Positions 9,138-18,846 of a stretch of DNA of 64,000 bases are shown here, in pieces (position 1 is the stretch's first letter; every line of letters starts with the position of its first letter). This DNA comes from Sulfurimicrobium sp964552675 (GTDB lineage Bacteria > Pseudomonadota > Gammaproteobacteria > Burkholderiales > Sulfuricellaceae). The notes under the pieces are model-generated. The model was not told the origin of the DNA. It worked only from the letters and a program-made list of their open reading frames with translations, and ran no database searches. The translations under genes and the position numbers were made by a program. The stretch is taken from assembly GCA_964552675.1 (NCBI GenBank), contig CAZKHJ010000004.1, positions 69,166-133,165 of the forward strand, given 5' to 3'.

Positions 9138-9168
9138 GAATAGGCTGCGCAGGCAAGCAGGCCTATTC
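9138..9168. repeat. Hairpin in the narK1 leader region
   Basis: gaataggc (9138-9145) pairs with gcctattc (9161-9168) across a 15-nt loop. No T-run follows, so a rho-independent terminator is unlikely. It sits 43 bp before the narK1 start and could be part of an operator or the 5' leader. Confidence 0.4.
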
Positions 9169-9210
9169 TGGCAGCGTGTCAAAAAACCTGTCGGCTCTTG
9201 AGGGGGAAAC

Positions 9211-10473
9211 ATGGCTTCGCAACAATACAAAGCATGGTCCGTAGTGACTGCCAGCACGCTGGCGTTTACGGTTTGCTTCATGATCTGGATGATGTTTGCG
9301 GTGATTGGCATCCCGATCAAGAAAATGCTGGATCTCAATGAAACCCAGTTTGGCATCCTGGTGGCAACGCCGGTGCTGACTGGTTCCCTGATCCGCCTTC
9401 CGCTGGGCATGTGGACCGACAAGTTCGGCGGGCGCATCGTGTTCTTCCTCCTGATGCTGTCCACCGTTTTCCCGATATACCTGATTTCACAAGCTACCTT
9501 GTACTGGCATTTTCTCGTGGCAGGCCTGTTTGTCGGGGTGGCGGGCGGCTCGTTTACTGTCGGCATTTCCTACTGCGCACGCTGGTTTCCCAAGAACCGG
9601 CAGGGTCTGGCCATGGGTATCTTTGGCGCAGGCAATACCGGTGCAGCGGTGACCAAGCTGGTGGCGCCCGGCATCGTGGTGGCCTACGGCTGGGCTATGG
9701 TGCCGCAGGTATATGCGGTGCTCATGCTGGTGATGGCAATCCTGTTCTGGTTCTTTACCTTTACCGATCCGGCGCACAAGGTCGGCAAAAGCGTGACGAT
9801 AGGCGAACAGCTGGCAGCGCTGAAGGATCCCAAGGTGTGGCGCTACAGCCAGTATTACTCCATCGTGTTCGGCGGCTATGTCGCGCTTGCTCTATGGATG
9901 ACCAAATACTACGTGACCGAATACGGTTTCGATCTCAAGACGGCAGCACTGATGGCGGCGGCATTCAGCATCCCTGGCGGCGTGCTGCGTGCGATTGGCG
10001 GCCATTTCTCCGACAAATACGGCGCGCACTCGATTACCTGGTGGGTGTTGTGGGTTTCGCTGGTGTGCCTGTTCTTCCTGTCCTATCCGCAGACCGAATT
10101 CACCATTCATACCGTGACCGGCCCCACCACCTTCCATGTGGGCCTCGGGTCGACCATGTTCACCATCATCATGTTTACCCTGGGTATTGCCTTCGCGATC
10201 GGCAAGGCCTCGGTGTTCAAGTACATCTCTGACGACTATCCCAAGAACATCGGCGTGATTTCCGGTGTGGTGGGGCTGGCCGGCGGTCTGGGCGGGTTTC
10301 TCATGCCCATCATGTTCGGCGCGCTGGTGGATCTGACCGGGATCCGCTCTTCCGCCTTCATGCTGATGTTTGGCGTGGTGTGGGTTTCCCTGATGTGGAT
10401 GTACTGGACCGAGGTGAAGCCGCTTGATCTCGCGCGCCACAGAAAAAGCAGGGTAGCGGATACGCTGGAATAA
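9211..10473 (+). CDS. narK1: Nitrate/nitrite transporter, NarK1 type (MFS)
   Basis: 420 aa with about 12 hydrophobic helices; an AGGGGGA ribosome site lies upstream. Major facilitator superfamily member of the nitrate/nitrite porter family. The nitrate-signature glycine motifs are visible in GLFVGVAGGSFTVGISYCARWF (first half) and GVVGLAGGLGGFLMP (second half). NarK1-type carriers are thought to be proton-coupled nitrate importers. It is the first gene of narK1-narK2-narGHJI. Confidence 0.92.
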   Translation: MASQQYKAWSVVTASTLAFTVCFMIWMMFAVIGIPIKKMLDLNETQFGILVATPVLTGSLIRLPLGMWTDKFGGRIVFFLLMLSTVFPIYLISQATLYWHFLVAGLFVGVAGGSFTVGISYCARWFPKNRQGLAMGIFGAGNTGAAVTKLVAPGIVVAYGWAMVPQVYAVLMLVMAILFWFFTFTDPAHKVGKSVTIGEQLAALKDPKVWRYSQYYSIVFGGYVALALWMTKYYVTEYGFDLKTAALMAAAFSIPGGVLRAIGGHFSDKYGAHSITWWVLWVSLVCLFFLSYPQTEFTIHTVTGPTTFHVGLGSTMFTIIMFTLGIAFAIGKASVFKYISDDYPKNIGVISGVVGLAGGLGGFLMPIMFGALVDLTGIRSSAFMLMFGVVWVSLMWMYWTEVKPLDLARHRKSRVADTLE

Positions 10474-10505
10474 ACAATTTTTGAATCACAACGGAGGACT
10501 TGAGA

Positions 10506-12119
10506 ATGGGTACTAACATCAAGGATTGGAACGTGGAGGACAACACGTTCTGGGAATCCACGGGCAAGAAAATTGCCAATCGCAACCTGTGGATTTCCAT
10601 CCCCAGTCTGCTGCTTGGTTTTGCAATATGGCTGATGTGGGGCATTGTGACCGTTCAGATGCTTAACCTGGGCTTTCCTTTCAGCAAGGATCAACTGTTC
10701 ACGCTGACCGCGATTGCCGGTCTGTCCGGCGCAACCCTGCGCATCCCGTCCTCCTTTTTCATCCGTATCGCGGGCGGACGCAATACCATCTTCCTGACTA
10801 CCGCCTTGCTGATGATTCCGGCCTTTGGCGCGGGCATCGCGCTGCAGGACAAATCGACGCCGCTGTGGGTGTTCCAGTTGCTGGCCCTGCTGTCCGGTAT
10901 CGGCGGCGGTAATTTTGCCTGCTCGATGTCCAATATCAGCACCTTCTTTCCCAAGCGCCTGCAGGGTACTGCGCTGGGCCTCAACGCTGGTCTGGGCAAC
11001 TTCGGCGTGACCACCATGCAGATCCTGATTCCCCTGGTGATGACCGCCGGTATCTTCGGCGCCATGGCGGGCGGCTCGATGGAACTGGTCAAGGATAGCG
11101 GCTGGATTCTTGGCAAGATTCTCGCCGGTACACCCACTTTCATCCAGAATGCCGGTTTTGTGTGGATGCTGGCCCTGATTCCGCTGGCTTTTCTGGGCTT
11201 CTTCGGCATGAACAACCTGATGCCGATTTCTCCCAATATCGGCTCGACCGTTTCCGCCTTCATCAAGATTCTGTGGCTGTATGGTCTGGCCTTTGTCACT
11301 GCGGGCGTGGGTCTCTATCTCTACCTGCCGGCGCCTAGCGGCCTGGGTATGCTGAATATGTGGGTAGCGCTGCCGCTGATCATGGTGGGCACCCTGCTCG
11401 TGATGAAACTCGCAGCTTTCGGTGAAATGAAAGCCAATATCGAAAAGCAGTTCGCCATTTTCAAAAACAAGCACACCTGGTCCCTGACCCTGCTCTATGT
11501 GCTTACTTTCGGTTCCTTCATCGGGTTCTCCATGGCGCTGCCGCTCTCCATCACGGTGATTTTCGGCTTCCAGCATGTGGTTGACCCGGCTACCGGCCTG
11601 ATGACGCACACCCTCAAGAACCCCAATGCGCCTTCCGCGCTGACCTATGCCTGGATCGGCCCTTTCGTCGGCGCGCTGGTGCGTCCGATCGGTGGCTGGA
11701 TTTCCGACAAGGTGGGCGGCTCCATCGTGACCCAGCTGATTTCCGTGGTGATGGTGGTCGCTTCCGTCGCGGCCGGTTACGTGATGTTCCTGGCCTATAA
11801 CTCGGCGACGCCTGAGCAGTATTTCACCATTTTTCTGGTGATTTTCGTGTTGCTGTTCGCGGCTTCCGGTATCGGCAACGGCTCCACCTTCCGTTCCGTG
11901 GGCGTGATTTTCGATCGCGTGCAGGCTGGCCCGGTGCTGGGCTGGACTTCCGCCGTGGCGGCCTACGGCTCTTTCATTGCGCCAGTGGTGATTGGCGACC
12001 AGATCAAGGCAGGCACGCCGCAAAACGCGATGTATGGCTTCGCTATCTTCTATGCCCTGTGCCTGGTGCTGAACTGGTGGTTCTATCTGCGCAGCGGTTC
12101 TGAAATCAAAAATCCGTAA
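10506..12119 (+). CDS. narK2: Nitrate/nitrite transporter, NarK2 type (MFS)
   Basis: 537 aa from the ATG at 10506; GGAGG at 10493-10497 sets this start. Larger than NarK1, with 12 or more membrane segments. The nitrate-signature motifs are present: LSGIGGGNFACSMSNISTFFPKR in the first half and GIGNGSTFRSVGVIF in the second. NarK2-type proteins are regarded as nitrate/nitrite antiporters, which fits a respiratory system that must expel nitrite. The gap to narK1 is 32 bp and to narG 43 bp, supporting one operon. The two NarK proteins are separate genes here, not fused. Confidence 0.92.
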   Translation: MGTNIKDWNVEDNTFWESTGKKIANRNLWISIPSLLLGFAIWLMWGIVTVQMLNLGFPFSKDQLFTLTAIAGLSGATLRIPSSFFIRIAGGRNTIFLTTALLMIPAFGAGIALQDKSTPLWVFQLLALLSGIGGGNFACSMSNISTFFPKRLQGTALGLNAGLGNFGVTTMQILIPLVMTAGIFGAMAGGSMELVKDSGWILGKILAGTPTFIQNAGFVWMLALIPLAFLGFFGMNNLMPISPNIGSTVSAFIKILWLYGLAFVTAGVGLYLYLPAPSGLGMLNMWVALPLIMVGTLLVMKLAAFGEMKANIEKQFAIFKNKHTWSLTLLYVLTFGSFIGFSMALPLSITVIFGFQHVVDPATGLMTHTLKNPNAPSALTYAWIGPFVGALVRPIGGWISDKVGGSIVTQLISVVMVVASVAAGYVMFLAYNSATPEQYFTIFLVIFVLLFAASGIGNGSTFRSVGVIFDRVQAGPVLGWTSAVAAYGSFIAPVVIGDQIKAGTPQNAMYGFAIFYALCLVLNWWFYLRSGSEIKNP

Positions 12120-12162
12120 CCAACCGGCAAAGTCTGTAAAAAATTTAACAGGAGCTTAAAAC

Positions 12163-15100
12163 ATGAGTCATTTTCTCGATCGCCTGAAATTCTTTGAAAA
12201 GGTCAAGGAAACCTTCTCCAATAACCACGGGGTTGTCACCAACGAAGACCGCAAATGGGAAGACGCCTACCGTCATCGCTGGCAGCATGACAAGATCGTG
12301 CGTTCCACGCACGGCGTGAACTGCACCGGCGGCTGCTCGTGGAAGATTTTCGTCAAGAACGGCCTGGTATCCTTCGAGATGCAGCAGACCGACTACCCGC
12401 GCACCCGCGCGGATCTGCCTGACCATGAGCCACGCGGCTGCCAGCGCGGCGCATCCTTCTCCTGGTATCTGTACAGCCCGCAGCGCATCAAGCACCCGCT
12501 GATCCGTGGCCGTCTGCTTGACCTGTACCGCGCCGAGCGCAAATCCGGCAAGGATCCGGTGGAAGCCTGGGCCGCCATTCAGGCCGACTCGGCCAAGCGC
12601 GCCAAATACGTTCACGTGCGCGGCCTCGGCGGCTTCGTGCGCGCCAACTGGGAAGAGGTCAAGGAAATCATTGCGGCGGCCAACGTCTACACCATCAAGA
12701 AATATGGTCCCGACCGCATTTTCGGTTTCTCCCCGATTCCTGCCATGTCGCAGATTTCCTATGCCTCCGGCGCGCGTTATCTGTCCCTGATCGGTGGCGC
12801 CTGCGGTTCCTTCTATGACTGGTACTGCGACCTGCCGGCGGCATCCCCCCAGACCTGGGGTGAGCAGACCGACGTGCCGGAATCCGCCGACTGGTACAAC
12901 TCCACCTATATCATCGTGTGCGGCTCCAGCCTGCCGACCACGCGCACCCCGGACGCCCACTTCGTTTCCGAAGTGCGCTACAAGGGCGCCAAAGTCATTT
13001 CCATGGCGCCGGACTACGCCGAGTTCTGCAAGGCCTCCGACCTGTGGATGCCGGTCAACCCCGGCTCGGACACCGCAGTGTTCATGGCCATGGCGCATGT
13101 CGCGCTGAAGGAATTCTATGTCGACAAGCAGGACGCCTACTTCGCAGAATATGCTCGCAAGTACACCGACCTGCCGATTCAGGTGATGCTGCGCAAGCAG
13201 GGCGATGGTTATGTTTCCGACCGCTGCCTGCGCGCTACCGATTTTTCCGGCAACCTGGGTGAGTCCAACAATCCCGAGTGGAAAACCGTTGTATTCGACG
13301 AAAAGACCAAGAGCTTCGTGGTGCCCAACGGCTCCATCGGCTTCCGCTGGGGCGAGGAAGGCAAATGGAACCTGTTGCCCAAGAACGCAGCCAACCAGCA
13401 GGAAATCCAGGCCGAACTCTCCTGTCTCGACAGCAAGGATGAAGTGGTTTCCGTGGGCTTCCCGCACTTCGAGCCGGGCGAAGGCGATCTGCTGTACCGC
13501 AATGTGCCGGTGCGCAAGCTGAAGCTGGCCAGCGGCGAAGAAGCGTATGTCACCTCCGTGTTCGACATGATGCTGGCGCAGCACAGTATCGACCGCGGTC
13601 TGGGCGGCAAGAACGTCACCAGCAACTACAACGACGCCAATACGCCCATTTCTCCGGCCTGGGCGGCCAACATTTCCGGCGTCAAGGCCGCGGATATTAT
13701 CCGTACCGGCCGTGAATTCGCCGAAAACGCCTCCAAGACCAAGGGCAAATCCATGGTCATCATGGGCGCGGCCATCAACCACTGGTACCACAACGACATG
13801 CAGTACCGCAGCGTGATGAACCTGCTGCACCTGTGCGGTTGCGTGGGCAAATCCGGCGGCGGCTGGGCGCACTATGTGGGCCAGGAAAAACTGCGCCCGC
13901 AGGCCGGCTGGGCGCCAATCGCGTTCGGCCTCGACTGGCAGCGTCCGCCGCGTCACATGAACTCGACTTCCTACTGGTATTTCCACACCGACCAATGGCG
14001 CTACGAAACCCTGCGCGGCGACGACCTCACCTCGCCTGCCGGCAAGAACAAGAACAAGGGTTACTCTCTGGCTGACTATAACGTTGCCGCCGTGCGCATG
14101 GGCTGGCTGCCTTCCGCTCCGCACTGGAACACCAACCCGCTGGATCTGGTTTCCGAAGCGGAAAAGGCCGGCGCTACCGATGAGGCTGGCGTGGCCAAGC
14201 ATATCGTCAGCAAGCTCAAGGACGGCTCGCTGGACGTGGCATTCGCCGACCCGGACAATCCCGTCAACTGGCCGCGCAACCTGTTTGTATGGCGCGCCAA
14301 CCTGATCGGCACTTCCGCCAAGGGCCACGAGTTCTTCCTCAAGCACCTGCTGGGCGCGCAGAACGGCGTGCTGACCGAATCCGGCGACGGCAAGGACAAC
14401 AAACTGGTCAAATGGGTCGAAGAAGCCCCTGTTGGCAAGCTGGATCTGATGGTGGATATCAACTTCCGCCTCAACTCCACCGGCGCCTACTCGGACATCA
14501 TCCTGCCGACCGCGACCTGGTACGAGAAGAACGACCTCAACACCACTGACATGCACCCCTTTATTCACCCGCTGTCCGAAGCCGTGTCGCCGGGCTGGGA
14601 ATCCATGTCCGACTGGCAGATTTTCAAGAATATCGCCAAAACCTTCTCGACGCTGGCCGACAAGCACCTGGGAACGCGCAAGGACGTGGTCGCCCTGCCG
14701 ATGCAGCACGACTCTCCCTTCGAACTGGCGCAGCCATTTGGCGAAGTCAAGGACTGGAAAAAGGGCGAGTGCGAGCCGATTCCTGGCAAGACCATGCCGC
14801 TGCTCAAGGTCGTGGAGCGGAACTATGGCGATACCTACAAGAAGTACATCGCCATCGGCCCGCTGATGATCAAGCTGGGCAACAACGTCAAGGGCCTGGA
14901 CTGGAATACCGAGGAAGAGTACGAACAGCTCAAGATCATGAACGGCACCGTGAAGGAGCCTGGCGTATCCAAGGGCATGCCGTCGCTGGAAGAAGACATT
15001 TTCGTCTGCGACGCAGTCATGCGCATGGCGCCGGAAACCTGCGGTGAAGTCGCGCACAAATCCTGGAGCGCGCTCTCCAAGAAAACCGGTATCGACCACC

Positions 15101-15918
15101 ATCACCTGTATTCCGCGCGCCACGAGGACAAGATCACCTTCCGCGACATCCAGGTGCAGCCGCGCAAGATCATCACTGCGCCGACCTGGTCCGGCATCGA
15201 ATCGGAGACCGTGTCCTACACTTCGTGCTATACCAATATCCACGAGCACATTCCGTTCCGCACCCTGACCGGACGCGCCCACTTCTATCAGGATCACGAG
15301 TGGATGCTGGACTTCGGCGAGGGCTTCTGCGTGTACAAACCGGCGCAGGACATGAAGTCCTTCCGCGGCCTGCCCGATTCCTTCACCGCAGGTAAGCACG
15401 TCAAGCTCAAGTGGATCACCCCGCACTCCAAGTGGGGCATCCACTCCAGCTACCAGGACAATCTGCGCATGCTGACCCTGTTCCGTGGCGGCCCCTATGT
15501 GTGGATTTCCGAAGCTGATGCCAAGGCGGCAGGGATCGAGGACAACGACTGGGTCGAGGCGATCAACAAGAACGGCGCCACCATGGCGCGCGCCGTGGTG
15601 TCGCAACGGGTTTCCAAGGGCATGGCGCTGATGTACCACGCCCAGGAGAAGATCGTGAACGTGCCGGGCTCCAAGGCCACGGGCAAACGCGGCGGCATCC
15701 TGAACTCGGTCACCCGGACGGTCATCAAGCCGACCAACATGATCGGCGGTTACGTGCAGCTGGCTTACAGCTTCAACTACTACGGCACGGTGGGCGCCAA
15801 CCGCGATACCGAGGTCATCCTGCGCAAGGTGGCAGACCAGGAAATCGACTGGCTGGAGCGCCCGCTTACCCCGGAACGCGAAGCCCAGCTCAACCCGCCC
15901 GGAATCGGCAAGCGTTGA
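12163..15918 (+). CDS. narG: Respiratory nitrate reductase alpha subunit
   Basis: 1251 aa, the expected length. Catalytic Mo-bisMGD subunit that reduces nitrate to nitrite on the cytoplasmic face. The N-terminus carries the FS0 cluster ligands of the membrane-bound Nar type (HGVNCTGGCSWK, with the fourth cysteine in EPRGCQRG). The stretch YDWYCDLPAASPQTWGEQTD contains the aspartate that coordinates molybdenum in this family. The first residues (SHFLDRLKFF) look like the vestigial Tat motif of cytoplasmic NarG. RBS is CAGGAG. There are no frameshifts. A long antisense reading frame covers the gene but is a codon-bias shadow. Confidence 0.98.
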   Translation: MSHFLDRLKFFEKVKETFSNNHGVVTNEDRKWEDAYRHRWQHDKIVRSTHGVNCTGGCSWKIFVKNGLVSFEMQQTDYPRTRADLPDHEPRGCQRGASFSWYLYSPQRIKHPLIRGRLLDLYRAERKSGKDPVEAWAAIQADSAKRAKYVHVRGLGGFVRANWEEVKEIIAAANVYTIKKYGPDRIFGFSPIPAMSQISYASGARYLSLIGGACGSFYDWYCDLPAASPQTWGEQTDVPESADWYNSTYIIVCGSSLPTTRTPDAHFVSEVRYKGAKVISMAPDYAEFCKASDLWMPVNPGSDTAVFMAMAHVALKEFYVDKQDAYFAEYARKYTDLPIQVMLRKQGDGYVSDRCLRATDFSGNLGESNNPEWKTVVFDEKTKSFVVPNGSIGFRWGEEGKWNLLPKNAANQQEIQAELSCLDSKDEVVSVGFPHFEPGEGDLLYRNVPVRKLKLASGEEAYVTSVFDMMLAQHSIDRGLGGKNVTSNYNDANTPISPAWAANISGVKAADIIRTGREFAENASKTKGKSMVIMGAAINHWYHNDMQYRSVMNLLHLCGCVGKSGGGWAHYVGQEKLRPQAGWAPIAFGLDWQRPPRHMNSTSYWYFHTDQWRYETLRGDDLTSPAGKNKNKGYSLADYNVAAVRMGWLPSAPHWNTNPLDLVSEAEKAGATDEAGVAKHIVSKLKDGSLDVAFADPDNPVNWPRNLFVWRANLIGTSAKGHEFFLKHLLGAQNGVLTESGDGKDNKLVKWVEEAPVGKLDLMVDINFRLNSTGAYSDIILPTATWYEKNDLNTTDMHPFIHPLSEAVSPGWESMSDWQIFKNIAKTFSTLADKHLGTRKDVVALPMQHDSPFELAQPFGEVKDWKKGECEPIPGKTMPLLKVVERNYGDTYKKYIAIGPLMIKLGNNVKGLDWNTEEEYEQLKIMNGTVKEPGVSKGMPSLEEDIFVCDAVMRMAPETCGEVAHKSWSALSKKTGIDHHHLYSARHEDKITFRDIQVQPRKIITAPTWSGIESETVSYTSCYTNIHEHIPFRTLTGRAHFYQDHEWMLDFGEGFCVYKPAQDMKSFRGLPDSFTAGKHVKLKWITPHSKWGIHSSYQDNLRMLTLFRGGPYVWISEADAKAAGIEDNDWVEAINKNGATMARAVVSQRVSKGMALMYHAQEKIVNVPGSKATGKRGGILNSVTRTVIKPTNMIGGYVQLAYSFNYYGTVGANRDTEVILRKVADQEIDWLERPLTPEREAQLNPPGIGKR

Positions 15919-15953
15919 TCGCAAGCGTGGACAGGATAAATTAGGAGAATTTT

Positions 15954-17507
15954 ATGAAAGTACGTGCACAATTCGCATTTGTTTTCAATATGGACAAGTG
16001 CATCGGCTGTCACACCTGCTCGGTGACCTGCAAGAACACCTGGACCAACCGCAAGGGCGTGGAATATGTCTGGTTCAACAACGTCGAGTCCAAACCCGGC
16101 ATCGGCTATCCCAAACAGTGGGAAAACCAGGAGAAGTGGAAGGGTGGCTGGATGCTCCAGGGCGGCAAGCTGGAGCTGAAATCCGGCGGCCGCACCAACA
16201 AGCTGCTGAACATCTTTGCCAATCCCGATCTGCCCCAGATCGACGATTACTACGAGCCGTTCACCTACAACTACGCCCGTTTGCAGAACGCGCCCCTGTC
16301 CGAGGCAGCGCCGACCGCGCGTCCGCTGTCCATGATCACCGGCGATCCGATGGAGAAAATCACCTGGGGCCCGAACTGGGAAGACGATCTGGCAGGTGAA
16401 TTTTCCAAGCGCGGCGTGGACAAGAATCTGGATAACATCCAGAAGGAAATGCTCGGCCAGTTCGAGAATACCTTCAACCTCTACCTGCCGCGTATCTGCA
16501 ACCATTGCATGAACCCGGCCTGCGTGGCGGCCTGCCCCTCCGGCTCGCTGTACAAGCGCGAGGAGGACGGCATCGTGCTGGTCGATCAGGACAAGTGTCG
16601 CGGCTGGCGTTTCTGTATGAGCGCCTGCCCGTACAAGAAGGTGTTCTACAACTGGGAATCCGGCAAGGCCGAGAAGTGCATTGCCTGCTACCCGCGCGTC
16701 GAATCCGGCATGCCTACCGTATGCTCTGAATCCTGCGTTGGCCGTATCCGCTACAACGGCATCATGCTGTACGATGCCGACCGTATCGAGGAACTGGCCA
16801 GCACCAGCAACGAGCAGGATCTGTACGAAGCGCAGTGCAAGATCTTCCTCGACCCCAACGATCCTGAAGTCATCAAGGCGGCGCGCGCCGAAGGCATCAA
16901 TGATGACTGGATCAAGGCCGCCCAGAATTCGCCGATCTACAAGATGGCAATCGACTGGAAGATTGCCTTCCCGCTGCATCCGGAGTTCCGTACCCTGCCG
17001 ATGGTGTGGTATGTGCCCTCGATGTCGCCGGTTCAGTCCCAGCTGGATCAGGGCAACCTGCCGACCGGACCGGATGGCGTGATCCCGCTGGCCAGCGCGA
17101 TGCGCACCCCGGTCAAATACCTGGCCAACCTGTTTACCGCCGGCAAGGAAGCGCCCATTGTCAGCGCCATGAACCGGCTCGTTGCCATGCGCAGCTACCA
17201 GCGCTCCATCCATGTGGATGGCGTTGCAGATACGCGCGCACTGGATGCTGCAGGCATTACGGAAGATCAGGCCAAGGAAATGTACCGTTACCTGGCGATT
17301 GCCAATTATGAAGACCGCTTTGTTATCCCCACCGGCCACGAGGAAGAGCGCATGGACGATGCCTATGGCTTCCAGGGGCAGAACGGCTTCACCTTCGGCA
17401 ACGATTCCTCGCTCGGCATCAGTACCATCTCCCTGTTCCCGCGCCGTCGCAAGGATACGCCCGAACCCGCCGAACTGGCGCCATCCGCCGATGCCGACAA
17501 TCGTTAA
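15954..17507 (+). CDS. narH: Respiratory nitrate reductase beta subunit
   Basis: 517 aa. Electron-transfer subunit with four iron-sulfur clusters linking NarI haem to NarG. Cysteine groups are visible: CIGCHTCSVTCKNTW near residue 16, CNHCMNPACVAACP near 182, CRGWRFCMSACPYKK near 217, and CIACYPRVESGMPTVCSESC near 244. The tryptophan in CRGWRFC replaces a cysteine and marks the 3Fe-4S cluster, as in E. coli NarH. RBS is AGGAG; the gap to narG is 35 bp. Confidence 0.98.
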   Translation: MKVRAQFAFVFNMDKCIGCHTCSVTCKNTWTNRKGVEYVWFNNVESKPGIGYPKQWENQEKWKGGWMLQGGKLELKSGGRTNKLLNIFANPDLPQIDDYYEPFTYNYARLQNAPLSEAAPTARPLSMITGDPMEKITWGPNWEDDLAGEFSKRGVDKNLDNIQKEMLGQFENTFNLYLPRICNHCMNPACVAACPSGSLYKREEDGIVLVDQDKCRGWRFCMSACPYKKVFYNWESGKAEKCIACYPRVESGMPTVCSESCVGRIRYNGIMLYDADRIEELASTSNEQDLYEAQCKIFLDPNDPEVIKAARAEGINDDWIKAAQNSPIYKMAIDWKIAFPLHPEFRTLPMVWYVPSMSPVQSQLDQGNLPTGPDGVIPLASAMRTPVKYLANLFTAGKEAPIVSAMNRLVAMRSYQRSIHVDGVADTRALDAAGITEDQAKEMYRYLAIANYEDRFVIPTGHEEERMDDAYGFQGQNGFTFGNDSSLGISTISLFPRRRKDTPEPAELAPSADADNR

Positions 17508-17519
17508 GAGGAGATGACC

Positions 17520-18044
17520 ATGCATATCTACAAAATTTTGTCAGCCTTGCTGGAGTACCCGGACCAGGAGTTGTTTGACAATCTGCCGGCCATCAACCAG
17601 GTTCTGGACGAAATGGTCGATAGCGACGTGGCGGAATGGAATGCGGTGCGCCAGTTCATCACCTGGATGCAGAGCGGTGATCCGACCGAAATCCAGGCGA
17701 GTTACGTCAAGACCTTCGACCTCACGCCTGAGCACAGCCTGCATCTGACCCATCATCTGTTCGGCGACGATAACGACCGCAACCGCGGCCCGGCGCTGAT
17801 CGATCTGGGTGAGCTGTACAAGGACTATGGCGTGAAAGTCATGACCAACGAACTGCCCGACTATTTGCCGCTGGTGCTGGAATTTGCGGCCATGCTGGAT
17901 GACAGCGAGGGCAGGGAATTCCTGTCAGATGCCGGCAAGGTGCTGAAGGTGCTGGCCGACAATCTGGCTAAGGCTGGCAGCCCCTATGCTCCGCTGATTT
18001 CCATAATTGAAAGTCGCGCGACGCCGACTCTTGTAGCCGCTTAA
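17520..18044 (+). CDS. narJ: Nitrate reductase assembly chaperone
   Basis: 174 aa from the ATG at 17520. An earlier ATG at 17514 directly touches the GAGGAG ribosome site (17508-17513), so the second ATG, 6 nt downstream, is the better start. NarJ is a cytoplasmic helical chaperone of the TorD/NarJ family that binds NarG and helps insert the molybdenum cofactor. The sequence shows family features such as SLLEYPDQEL-type N-terminus and HLTHHLFGDDNDRNRGPALIDL. It lies between narH and narI with almost no gaps. Confidence 0.94.
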   Translation: MHIYKILSALLEYPDQELFDNLPAINQVLDEMVDSDVAEWNAVRQFITWMQSGDPTEIQASYVKTFDLTPEHSLHLTHHLFGDDNDRNRGPALIDLGELYKDYGVKVMTNELPDYLPLVLEFAAMLDDSEGREFLSDAGKVLKVLADNLAKAGSPYAPLISIIESRATPTLVAA

Positions 18045-18056
18045 GGAGTGATTGAA

Positions 18057-18770
18057 ATGAATGAAGATATTTTTAGCTGGAATAATCTGCTGTTTGGTGT
18101 GTATCCCTATGTCTGCCTGAGCGTGTTTGTCCTGGGTAGCTGGCTGCGCTTCGACCGCGAGCAATATGGGTGGACCAGTGCGTCCAGCCAACTGCTCTCC
18201 ACGGCGGGCATGCGCTGGGCCAGCAACCTGTTCCACATCGGCGTGCTTGCCATTTTTGGCGGGCACTTCGTGGGGCTGTTGACGCCACATAGCGTGTTTC
18301 TGATGGTCATGGGTGATATCCAGCACCAATATATGGCTATCATCCTGGGCACGATTTTTGGTGCAATGGCGCTGATCGGCGGCCTCATCCTCTGGGTGCG
18401 GCGTTTTACCAATCGCCGTATTTCGGCCACCAGCCGCCCGTCGGACAAGTTTGTGCTGTCATGGATCATGGCCACGCTGATTTTTGGCTTGGCAACCATC
18501 CCGGTATCCATCGGTCATGCCGGTCATGGTGACCCGCGTGTGGTGACCGCCATGGCGGAGTGGATCCAGAGCATTATTTACCTGTACCCGAATCCGGCTT
18601 ACCTGGAAGGTGTGGATACCGTCTTCAAACTGCACGTGCTGTTTGGCATGACCGTTTTCCTGATCTTCCCGTTCACCCGTCTGGTGCATATCTGGAGCTT
18701 CCCGATCGGTTACCTGACCCGTTCATACCAGATCGTGCGCACCAAGAAACTGAAGTATCAGAGCCGTTAA
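18057..18770 (+). CDS. narI: Respiratory nitrate reductase gamma subunit (cytochrome b)
   Basis: 237 aa from the ATG at 18057, which has AAGGAG (18043-18048) at good spacing; an upstream in-frame GTG lies inside that site. Five membrane helices. It oxidises quinol and carries two haems b: the ligand pairs are visible as H-x9-H in LFHIGVLAIFGGHFVG and H-x16/17-H in KLHVLFGMTVFLIFPFTRLVH. It anchors NarGH to the inner membrane. Confidence 0.96.
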   Translation: MNEDIFSWNNLLFGVYPYVCLSVFVLGSWLRFDREQYGWTSASSQLLSTAGMRWASNLFHIGVLAIFGGHFVGLLTPHSVFLMVMGDIQHQYMAIILGTIFGAMALIGGLILWVRRFTNRRISATSRPSDKFVLSWIMATLIFGLATIPVSIGHAGHGDPRVVTAMAEWIQSIIYLYPNPAYLEGVDTVFKLHVLFGMTVFLIFPFTRLVHIWSFPIGYLTRSYQIVRTKKLKYQSR

Positions 18771-18788
18771 TCGGTTGGGTAAACGTGT

Positions 18789-18826
18789 CCGGTGCGCTGT
18801 TCTCTGATACAGGCACAGCGTACCGG
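18789..18826. repeat. Imperfect hairpin between narI and the cytochrome c gene
   Basis: ccggtgcgctgt (18789-18800) pairs with acagcgtaccgg (18815-18826) with one mismatch and a 14-nt loop. It has no T-run. It may attenuate or stabilise the nar mRNA before the two accessory genes. Confidence 0.5.
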
Positions 18827-18846
18827 CCCTTGATGTTGGCGAAAAA

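Noticed and set aside
9000..9210. FNR box or NarL heptamer pair before narK1
   Set aside because: Looked for TTGAT-N4-ATCAA and TACYYMT-type pairs; no convincing match was found, only the unrelated direct repeats.
10236..12023. 595-residue antisense frame over narK2
   Set aside because: Low-complexity His/Gln/Gly-rich translation typical of the complement of a membrane-protein gene.
12145..15924. A 1259-residue open frame antisense to narG
   Set aside because: It mirrors narG almost exactly and has a composition rich in His, Gly and Arg, as expected from GC-rich codon bias on the opposite strand. narG itself carries all family motifs.
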